Below are positions 1-6,090 of a stretch of DNA of 9,794 nucleotides, one piece after another. Position numbers and translations under genes: made by a program. Origin of the DNA: CAZMSQ01 sp964569025 (GTDB taxonomy: Bacteria > Bacteroidota > Bacteroidia > Chitinophagales > Saprospiraceae); NCBI GenBank assembly GCA_964569025.1, contig CAZMSQ010000061.1, positions 1 to 9,794 on the forward strand. Direction: 5' to 3'. The notes under the pieces are model-generated. The model searched no databases. It was not told where the DNA came from and worked only from the letters and a program-made list of their open reading frames with translations. Within the stretch, counting starts at the first letter, position 1; every line of letters begins with the position of its first letter.

Positions 1-6
1 GGGAAG

Positions 7-122
7 GGGTATGGGTATGGGTATTATTAAATTACGAATTACGAATTACGAATTATTGATTTTGTATTGAGTATGTAATTAAAAATTATGAATTAAAAAT
101 TATGAATTAAAAATTATGAATT
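7..122. repeat. Cluster of three different short tandem repeats
   Basis: Three unrelated tandem repeats sit side by side. GGGTAT is repeated three times at 7-24. AATTACG is repeated three times plus a partial copy at 30-55. AATTAAAAATTATG is repeated three times plus AATT at 77-122. Copies within each set are identical as read. The stretch is very AT-rich compared with the genes and has no coding potential. The left edge of the window cuts the cluster, so its full extent is unknown. Such tracts vary in copy number by slippage and can be misassembled. Confidence 0.85.
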
Positions 123-192
123 GTTGGTTTTGGGGGTGTTAATTGCAAAGGAGCGGGGGAGTTTTTGAGAGTTGTGGTGCAGAGATAATTGC

Positions 193-244
193 TTATCCAG
201 CATGGGCAGTGAGCCATGAAGGGCTGTTTATCTTTTATATATAG
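193..244 (+). repeat. Degenerate leading copy of the 52-bp repeat
   Basis: The segment ahead of the first clear repeat unit has the same spacing (52 bp) and scattered matches to it. GCAGTGAGCCATGAAGGGCTG at 207-227 resembles the unit's GCAGCGAGCCATAATAAGCTG, and a TTTATCTTTTA-like end falls where the unit ends. The hairpin part is lost. I read it as a decayed unit, but the match is weak enough to be chance. Confidence 0.4.
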
Positions 245-708
245 TTAGCAATCAGGTGCGGCGAGCCATAATAAGCTGCAGCGTAGCGACATCTTTTTAG
301 CCCCGCAGCGCATTAAGCATTCAAGCTGCAGCGCAGCGATATCTTCTTAGCTATCAGGCGCAGCGAGCTACAACAAGCTGCAGAGCAGCGATATCTCATT
401 AGCAATCAGACGCAGCGAGCCACAATAAGCTGAAGAGCAGCGATATCTCATTAGCAATCAGGCGCAGAGAGCCACAACAAGCTGCAAAGCAGCGATATCT
501 CATTAGCAATCAGGCGCAGAGAGCCACAACAAGCTGCAAAGCAGCGATATCTCATTAGCAATCAGGCGCAGCGAGCCACAACAAGCTGAAGAGCAGCGGT
601 GTCTCCTTAGCACAGTAGCGTAATAATACATCCAAGCTGCAGAGCAGCGATATCTCCTTAGCGCCGCAGCGTAATAAAGCATTTAAGCTACAGCGTAGCG
701 ACATCTTT
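245..708 (+). repeat. Array of nine 50-52 bp hairpin-bearing repeats
   Basis: Nine units begin with TTAGC (or TTAGC-like) at 245, 297, 347, 399, 451, 503, 555, 607 and 658. Type A units (52 bp; 245, 347, 399, 451, 503, 555) carry ATCAGGCGCAGCGAGCC near the start. Type B units (50-51 bp; 297, 607, 658) carry CCGCAGCG plus a TAA/CATT-rich stretch instead. Both types end in a shared part: AAGCTGCAGAGCAGC followed by GATATCT. That part contains an inverted repeat, GCTGC-AGA-GCAGC, able to form a 5-bp stem with a 3-base loop. Units 451 and 503 are almost identical, suggesting recent duplication. The 52-bp period is not a multiple of three and all frames are interrupted, so this is not coding repeat. 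I do not recognise the family by name. Confidence 0.9.
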
Positions 709-933
709 TCAAACATCTTTGCTGGCAATAACATAGGGCTCGCGCTCCGGGGCTGATGGATTTTCAAGCCTTTTGATCCTCGTATTTCTTTTTTAGATGT
801 CGCTGCGCTGCTGCTTCCGAATGTGTTTGCCGCATTTCTAAGAAGAGGCCGCTCCGATGGAGCTGGGTGATGCCATTTGCTCTGAAGCATTGGTTTGTCG
901 ATTGTTTTCTCGCCCTGTTGGGGCAACATCTTT
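709..933. other. Spacer between repeat arrays, with inverted repeat relatives
   Basis: This 225-bp spacer has no credible gene. AGATGTCGCTGCGCTGC at 795-811 is the reverse complement of the repeat's hairpin end, with one mismatch to the unit at 245 or at 297. At 737-757 the reverse complement resembles the type A start (ATCAG...GAGCC) with a few extra bases. Both lie in the order expected for one inverted, interrupted unit, with about 30 extra bases between the parts. The rest (about 815-930) matches nothing I recognise. Confidence 0.6.
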
Positions 934-1085
934 TTAGCCCAATGGTGCAACTATTCCTCAAGCTGCAGATTAGCAATATCTTCTTAGCAATCAGGCGCAG
1001 CGAGCCATAATAAGCTGCAGAGCAGCGATATCTCATTAGACCCGCAGCGCATAAAACATTCAAGCTACAGCGTAGCGGCATCTTC
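934..1085 (+). repeat. Second array of three 50-52 bp repeats
   Basis: Units start at 934 (type B, 50 bp, degenerate), 984 (type A, 52 bp) and 1036 (type B, 50 bp), giving the order B-A-B. The middle unit has the intact stem GCTGC/GCAGC. The last has the paired variant GCTAC/GTAGC, also seen in the unit at 658. The first has GCTGC/TTAGC, which weakens the stem. The array ends about 97 bp before the first gene of the polysaccharide cluster. Confidence 0.87.
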
Positions 1086-1103
1086 ACAGCAGATGGTGGG
1101 GAG

Positions 1104-1134
1104 TTGAGAAAGTGGGGGGAAGGGAGTACATTTG
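1104..1134 (+). promoter_or_regulatory. Candidate Bacteroidota-type promoter for the polysaccharide operon
   Basis: TACATTTG at 1127-1134 fits the TAnnTTTG -7 box known from Bacteroidota, and TTG at 1104-1106 lies 20 bases upstream, about where the -33 element is expected. Transcription would start shortly after 1134 and leave a leader of about 40 nt before the ATG at 1182. No SD sequence precedes that ATG. The motif is short and the assignment depends on the lineage guess. Confidence 0.35.
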
Positions 1135-1181
1135 GGAGACCGAATGAAAAACATTGAATAACCCCAAATTTTGCTTTTGTT

Positions 1182-2153
1182 ATGAAGAAGGTTTCTATTC
1201 TGCTGACCGGCGGGGCCGGGTTTATTGGGTCACATATTGGGGCAGCATTGGTGCGGGACCCTCGGGTGGGGCGTGTGCGGGTGCTGGATAATCTGATGAC
1301 GGGGAGGCGAGAGAATATGACAGGGATTCTGGAATGGGGTGAGGCTGAATTTGTGTTGGGGGACATCAGGGATGAGCAGGTGTGTGTGGAGGCTTGTCGG
1401 GGGATGGATGTGGTGTGTCATCAGGCGGCGTTGGGGTCGGTGCCGCGTTCTATTGCGGATCCGCTGGTGACGAATGCCGTGAATGTGACGGGGACGCTGA
1501 ACGTGCTGACAGCCGCGCGGGAGGCGGGAATCAGGCGAGTGGTGTATGCCGCCTCGTCTTCGACGTATGGAGATAGCACGGTGTCGCCCCGGCGGGAGGA
1601 GGTCGTGGGGAGGCCGATTTCGCCGTATGCAGTGACGAAGATGGTGAATGAACTGTATGCCCATGTATTTTCTGGGTTGTACGGGATGGAGTGCATCGGA
1701 TTGCGGTATTTTAATGTGTTTGGACCGAGACAGAATCCGGAGGGAGCGTATGCAGCGGTGATTCCGACATTTATGGCAGCGGTGCAGAGGGGGGAGGCTC
1801 CGGACATCCATGGGGATGGGATGCAGACGCGGGACTTTACGTATGTGAGCAATGTGGTGGATGCCAATCTGCTGGCTTTGTTTACTGACAATCCGGCTGC
1901 ATTGAACCGGGTATGTAATATTGGGGGTGGTGAAGAGATCAGCATCCGGAATCTTTTTGAGGCCATCTGCCGGCTGGCGGGGGTCGGTATGGAGCCTGTA
2001 TACAAGGAGGTGCGAGCCGGGGATGTGAGGCACAGCATCGCTGACATCTCCCTGGCAAAAGAGGTGCTTGGGTACATGCCCGTGGTGGGCGTGGAAGACG
2101 GGCTGGAACGGGTGTGGCGGTGGATGGAAGCATGTGCGGAGGTGCCATCATGA
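1182..2153 (+). CDS. NAD-dependent UDP-sugar 4-epimerase, WbpP/WbgU-like (UDP-GlcNAc/GalNAc type)
   Basis: This 323-residue cytoplasmic enzyme belongs to the extended short-chain dehydrogenase/reductase family and should interconvert the C4 epimers of a UDP-hexose or UDP-HexNAc using bound NAD. The Rossmann motif GGAGFIG is at 10-16, the ribose-binding Asp at 36, a GDI segment at 60-62 and HQAA at 80-83. The catalytic Ser region YAASSSTYGD is at 122-131, and Tyr149/Lys153 form YxxxK. LRYFNVFGPRQ (174-184) and QTRDFTYV (215-222) are substrate-side signatures. The YAASSSTYGD and NPEGAYAAVIP wording resembles WbpP/TviC-type UDP-GlcNAc epimerases more than plain GalE. Length is normal. The start is the first ATG of the domain; no SD is visible. 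The stop overlaps the next start (ATGA). UDP-glucose epimerase or a related decarboxylating enzyme is less likely. Confidence 0.9.
   Translation: MKKVSILLTGGAGFIGSHIGAALVRDPRVGRVRVLDNLMTGRRENMTGILEWGEAEFVLGDIRDEQVCVEACRGMDVVCHQAALGSVPRSIADPLVTNAVNVTGTLNVLTAAREAGIRRVVYAASSSTYGDSTVSPRREEVVGRPISPYAVTKMVNELYAHVFSGLYGMECIGLRYFNVFGPRQNPEGAYAAVIPTFMAAVQRGEAPDIHGDGMQTRDFTYVSNVVDANLLALFTDNPAALNRVCNIGGGEEISIRNLFEAICRLAGVGMEPVYKEVRAGDVRHSIADISLAKEVLGYMPVVGVEDGLERVWRWMEACAEVPS
2138..2144 (+). promoter_or_regulatory. Shine-Dalgarno site fixing the flippase start
   Basis: GGAGGTG lies five bases before the ATG at 2150, inside the last codons of the epimerase. It is the only strong SD I see ahead of any gene here. 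It supports 2150, not the upstream in-frame GTG at 2114, as the flippase start. Confidence 0.7.
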
Positions 2154-3580
2154 AGGGGCGTGTGAGCCACAGTCCTCTGCGTACCTCCTTGTTATTTACG
2201 GGGCTGACTTTTGTGCAGCCTGCGGTCAATTTTTTGCTGTTACCGCTTTATCTGGCCTATCTCACCCCTTCTGAGTACGGGCTGTATGCGCTGATGGTTA
2301 CCGTATCAGTGCTGGCGCACCATCTGGCGGCCCTGCGGGTACAGGATGCCATGGGACCTCTGTACTTTCGCTTTGGGCGGCAACCCGGCGAGCAGCGGGT
2401 TTTTTTGGATGGGCTGCTGCAGGCTACTTTGGTGCTGAATGTGCTCTTTCTGATGGTAGCTCTGGGAGTAGGGCCATGGATATTTGCGAGCCTTTTTTCA
2501 GACGGCGGGGCGCCTGATTTTTTCCCGTATGGGGTGCTGGCGGTGCTGATTGGGGTGCTGAACAGCATCAGTGGGCCCTATCTGGGGTTTGTGAAGAATG
2601 GCCGACAGGTGCGCCGCTTTGCAGCTCTGCATCTGGGTTTGGTGGCCGCCAATGTCGGTGCGCAGCTGTCGTTGATTGTGGTCTTGCAGAGAGGGGCGCT
2701 TGGTGCGCTTGAAGCGCGCCTTGCTGGGCCAGCCCTGCTGGCATTGGTGGCCCTTGCTGTCAGCGCCCGGGGCCTGCTGCGCAGGCCCGACTGGGAGCAC
2801 CTGAGGGCTGCCTTTCGGTTTTCGCTGCCTCTGCTGCCGTTTGCGGCAGTGGTGTGGGTGGCCGCATTTGCCGATCGGGTGTGGATCGAGCGGAGCTTTG
2901 ATTTAACCACCCTGGGTACTTACAGCCTGTTGCTGGCCCTGGTCACGATGGTCACCATGGCCTCACATGCATCATGGAATGGCATCCAGCCATTTCTTTT
3001 CGAAGAACTTTCGGCCAAAGGTGGGCCGAGCACCCGACGGCTGCAGCAGCTTGCCAGAACGTACTTTTCCATCCCCTTTCTGGTAGGCGGAGCACTCGCT
3101 GCGGGGGCTCCCCTCTTGCATGCGCTTACCGACGAACCAGGCTACCTTGCCGTGCTGACCTATGCCACAGCCGGGATTGCTGTCTACCTGACTGAATCTG
3201 TCAGCATCTTCCTGCGAGGACTACTGACCCATGCCCTGAAGCCGGCAATCATCAGTATTGCCACCACCATTTCTGTGGCCATCCAATTCGGGAGCTACAT
3301 CATCCTTATCCCGCACTTCGGGATCAACGGGGCTCTGGCAGGCATTCTGGCAGGTCAACTCATTCTCATTGCCATTCTCCTCATCTCCCTTCGCACAAAG
3401 GCACCACAGGCACTCCCCTCCCTCAAAATACTCGCCCCTCCCCTCATTCTCATTCCCCTCTTTCTCCTTCCTAAACTCATTGGGGATTTCGGATGGATTG
3501 CAAACCCCTGGACAGGCATTCTCCAATTTTCCTGCATTTTTCTACCCATTTTAGGGTATTTTTTAAAAAAAGAGGATTAA
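2150..3580 (+). CDS. Polysaccharide flippase, Wzx/MOP superfamily
   Basis: This 476-residue protein is almost wholly hydrophobic, with about 12-14 predicted membrane helices by eye. It should move undecaprenyl-linked oligosaccharide from the cytoplasmic to the periplasmic face of the inner membrane. The N-terminal stretch (about residues 10-50) has the family pattern of a basic start, a first helix, then PLYLAYLTPSEYGLYAL, typical of RfbX-like flippases. A later FGINGALAGILAGQ (about 402-415) fits the GxxGA pattern near the end of the domain. The C-terminus is short and charged (KKED). Translation is probably coupled to the epimerase through the ATGA overlap and the SD at 2138-2144. Base use changes sharply along the gene: the 5' part is G-rich on this strand and the last 250 bp are C-rich with almost no G. 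Function as a flippase is inferred from family and context; substrate cannot be told. Confidence 0.88.
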   Translation: MKGRVSHSPLRTSLLFTGLTFVQPAVNFLLLPLYLAYLTPSEYGLYALMVTVSVLAHHLAALRVQDAMGPLYFRFGRQPGEQRVFLDGLLQATLVLNVLFLMVALGVGPWIFASLFSDGGAPDFFPYGVLAVLIGVLNSISGPYLGFVKNGRQVRRFAALHLGLVAANVGAQLSLIVVLQRGALGALEARLAGPALLALVALAVSARGLLRRPDWEHLRAAFRFSLPLLPFAAVVWVAAFADRVWIERSFDLTTLGTYSLLLALVTMVTMASHASWNGIQPFLFEELSAKGGPSTRRLQQLARTYFSIPFLVGGALAAGAPLLHALTDEPGYLAVLTYATAGIAVYLTESVSIFLRGLLTHALKPAIISIATTISVAIQFGSYIILIPHFGINGALAGILAGQLILIAILLISLRTKAPQALPSLKILAPPLILIPLFLLPKLIGDFGWIANPWTGILQFSCIFLPILGYFLKKED

Positions 3581-3632
3581 AGCGTGTGGAATTTCGGGCT
3601 TCGGGGCATCCATTATAAGAAACCTCTGAACC

Positions 3633-4715
3633 ATGATTTTTCACCTAATCGATTCACTTGGGCGGGGCGGGGCCGAGCGCGTCATGCTTGAAGGCATCCA
3701 TGCGCTGCCAGACATGCCTCACAGGGTTTTGACCCTGCACCCGCCGCACACCCTGGCCTCTGAGCTGGGCGACGGCATTGTTCACCATTGCCTGGGGCAT
3801 AACGGGCCCGCGACCCTGCTGCGCACCGTCCGGCGACTGCGGCATCTGATTATGCGGGACAGACCGGCGGTTCTGCACAGTCATCTTTACTGGAGCACCC
3901 TGATTAGCCGACTGGCCTGCCCGGCGCAGGTGGCGCATGTACGAACCATTCACAACATGATGAGCAAGAGCATATTGGAGACCTCTTCCCTCCTTGCGGG
4001 GCTGGAGTTTATGACACGAACCTGCAAGGAGGTCTCAGTATGCGTCTCTGAGGCGGTGCGGCGGGATTACGCAGATCATTTTGGATTTCCGGGGGAAGCT
4101 GTGGTGATTCGCAATGCCCCCGCGAGTCGGTATGGAATTTCGCAAACCCGGCAGCCGACTGCAGGGAGGGGCCTTTCGCTGGTGCAGATCGGCAGCCTGC
4201 GCCCGGTCAAAAACCAGTGGTATCTGTTGGACGTCATGCAGCAGTTGCGCGATAAGATGGTTCACCTTGACGTGTACGGCGCGGGACCAGACCGCGAACG
4301 GCTGTCTGAGCGAATCAGGAAACAGAACCTGAACGTGCGCCTTTGCGGCGAATGCCCCTGTGGTCCGGACCTCATGAGGTGCTACGACCTTCTTGTGGCC
4401 CCCTCTCTTCATGAAGGATACGGAATGGCGGTGGCGGAGGCTATGAGTGCAGGATTGCCAGTGATGGTTTCAGACATTCCGGCATTTCGGGAGGTGGCTG
4501 GCGAAGGGGCCTTGTATATTAACCCAGTGCGACCGAAGAGCATGATTGGGAAGATTCTCGCCATTCTCGACAAAAAGATAGACCTTGTTGATTACCTTGG
4601 AAGAGGGAATCGCAACCCCGAGGGTGAGCGTAGGCGCTTTGCGCATCAGCTCAGGCATTTGTACCACAGACTCTGCGAAAGGGGGCAGGCTGTGCAAGTT
4701 GACTGTCTCGCATGA
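3633..4715 (+). CDS. Glycosyltransferase family 4 (GT-B fold)
   Basis: This 360-residue cytoplasmic, probably membrane-associated, enzyme should transfer a sugar from a nucleotide donor to the lipid-linked glycan with retention. The N-terminal acceptor domain opens with the glycine loop LGRGGAERV (9-17) after one beta strand. VLHSHLYWS near residue 86 and VRTIHNM near 109 fit the first Rossmann half. The C-terminal donor domain starts at about 185 with VQIGSLRPVKNQ. The E(x7)E motif is Glu261/Glu269 within HEGYGMAVAEAM, followed by SAGLPV and a SDIPAFREV stretch. Length matches typical GT4 members. There is no clear SD. The gene begins 52 bp after the flippase and its stop overlaps the next start by ATGA. 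Donor and acceptor sugars cannot be assigned from sequence. Confidence 0.9.
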   Translation: MIFHLIDSLGRGGAERVMLEGIHALPDMPHRVLTLHPPHTLASELGDGIVHHCLGHNGPATLLRTVRRLRHLIMRDRPAVLHSHLYWSTLISRLACPAQVAHVRTIHNMMSKSILETSSLLAGLEFMTRTCKEVSVCVSEAVRRDYADHFGFPGEAVVIRNAPASRYGISQTRQPTAGRGLSLVQIGSLRPVKNQWYLLDVMQQLRDKMVHLDVYGAGPDRERLSERIRKQNLNVRLCGECPCGPDLMRCYDLLVAPSLHEGYGMAVAEAMSAGLPVMVSDIPAFREVAGEGALYINPVRPKSMIGKILAILDKKIDLVDYLGRGNRNPEGERRRFAHQLRHLYHRLCERGQAVQVDCLA

Positions 4716-6090
4716 CGATATTATACCTGACGTATGACGGACTGACTGACCCTCTGGGACAATCACAGATTCTACCATATCTGCGCGGCTTGTCGGAGCG
4801 CGGCTGGCGGTTTGTGGTCATCAGTTGTGAGAAGCCGGCGGCGATGCGGCGGGACGGTGAAGCTGTGGCTACTATTTGCCGCAGTTCAAATATTAAATGG
4901 ATATCAGTCCGGTACCACCGTCGACCGGCGGTTTTTTCAACCATAGCCGATTTGTGGCTCATGGCTCGCTGCGCGGCGGCGGCTGTGCGGGAGCATCGGA
5001 TTTCTTTGATTCATGCCCGTAGCTATCCTGCCGCATTGGTCGCTGGGCGGGTAGGCCGGCGGGGCGGTATTCCGTGGGTGTTTGACATGCGGGGGTATTG
5101 GCCTGACGAGCGGCGGGAAGCGGGGTTGTGGCCCATGGAACATCCTCTGTACCGACTGATTTACNNNNNNNNNNNNNNNNNNNNNNNNNNNNNNNNNNNN
5201 NNNNNNNNNNNNNNNNNNNNNNNNNNNNNNNNNNNNNNNNNNNNNNNNNNNNNNNNNNNNNNNNGCGGCGGGAAGCGGGGTTGTGGCCCATGGAACATCC
5301 TCTGTACCGACTGATTTACTGGTATTTTAAGAAAAAGGAGGCAACCTTTCTGGGCGGAGCGGCGCATATCGTCAGCCTAACCCATGCCTCCAAAGCGGAG
5401 CTCCTGGCACGCCGACTGCCAATCCCGGCTTCGGGGGTGAGTGTCATCCCTTGTGCTGCAGATTTCAGGCATTTTGATCCGGAGCGGATCGGACAGCAGG
5501 AGCGAGTGGTCCGGCGGTCCGAACTTGGCATACCGGAAGGCTCGTTTGTGTTGATTTACACAGGCTCGACCGGTACCTGGTACTTGTTGCGGGAGATGTT
5601 TCGCTTTTTTGCTTTCCTGAGGATGGACCGTCCGGACGCCCATTTTCTCATCCTGACCACCACACCGGCGGAATCTCTGGAGGCAGTTGCCCGGGAAGAA
5701 GGCCTCTCGGGAGAGCAGCTAAGTATTTGCAGAGCGGACCGCGGCGAGATGCCGGCTTACCTCAGCCTGGCGGACCTCGGCATCTGCCTGCTCTTGCCGG
5801 CATGGTCCAAGATGGCCTCCTCTCCCGTTAAGGTGGGCGAAATGATGGCCATGGGCCTGCCGGTGGTCTGCAACAACACCGGCGATGCCGGCCTGCTCAT
5901 CGAGGATGGCGTGACCGGACTGCTGCTCCAGGATGTGACTCCCGCCACTCTGCGCGCAGCTGCCCGACAAGCCCTGACCACCCAGTTTGCCAAAGCCGAA
6001 ACCATCCGAACTCGTGCGCGTGCCCACTTGGATTTAGACCAGGCCATAAACGCCTACCATGACATCTACCAAAAAACAGTTGAATCATGA
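4712..6090 (+). CDS. Glycosyltransferase family 4, split only by an assembly gap
   Basis: The reading frame runs from the ATG at 4712 to 5164 (151 codons), is interrupted by 100 Ns, and resumes in a different frame to the TGA at 6088-6090. Removing the Ns and one copy of the duplicated 55-bp flank joins Tyr151 directly to Trp (codon 5320-5322) in frame and gives 407 residues, normal for the family. The N-terminus (LTYDGLTDPLGQSQILPYL) and FDMRGYWPDE before the gap are signatures of a common GT4 group in polysaccharide loci. After the gap come a YF-KKKE stretch, VSLTHASK, and YTGSTGTW at the start of the donor domain. The phosphate-binding region is SPVKVGEMMAMGLPVV, with Lys322 and Glu325 in joined numbering. 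It overlaps both neighbours by ATGA, implying coupled translation. It should not be annotated as a pseudogene or as two genes. Donor sugar unknown. Confidence 0.9.
5110..5319. repeat. Identical 55-bp flanks on both sides of the N run (artefactual duplication)
   Basis: Positions 5110-5164 and 5265-5319 are the same 55 bases, ending exactly at the left edge of the Ns and starting exactly at the right edge. A duplication that stops at both gap edges is what results when two contigs sharing a k-mer overlap are scaffolded without being merged; 55 is a common k value. Real DNA here should carry the 55 bp once. Confidence 0.92.
5165..5264. other. Assembly gap of exactly 100 Ns
   Basis: The run is exactly 100 Ns, a conventional placeholder length and not a measured distance. 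Because its flanks are identical and the coding frames join when it is removed with one flank, the true gap length is probably minus 55, meaning an overlap. Confidence 0.97.

Noticed and set aside
912..936. Intrinsic terminator (GCCC-TGTTG-GGGC followed by a T run)
   Set aside because: The stem has only four pairs, the T run is separated by six bases, and no gene ends nearby.
245..1085. CRISPR array
   Set aside because: Repeats are contiguous, with no unique spacers between identical repeats; the variation lies within a 50-52 bp tandem unit. No cas genes are present.
555..1366. Minus-strand open frames of 131 and 200 residues across the repeat region
   Set aside because: They translate the 50-52 bp repeats in shifting frames (recurrent SLRCSLN-like strings), show no domain, and the longer one runs into the epimerase gene. 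The period is not divisible by three.
2114..2149. Upstream GTG start for the flippase, adding 12 residues
   Set aside because: The ATG at 2150 has a well-placed SD and an ATGA overlap, and the extra residues are polar and unlike a flippase N-terminus.
1230..2170. Long minus-strand open frames opposite the epimerase
   Set aside because: They mirror a high-GC gene with clear motifs on the plus strand; their products are His/Pro/Arg-rich or low in structure and match no family I know.
3559..3617. Programmed frameshift at the T6A7 run near the end of the flippase
   Set aside because: A slippery A-run is present, but a -1 shift would add only about 15 residues without reaching the next gene, and no stimulating structure is evident.
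4712..6090. Frameshifted pseudogene or two separate glycosyltransferase fragments
   Set aside because: The frame change is fully explained by 100 Ns plus a duplicated 55-mer; collapsing them restores one frame.
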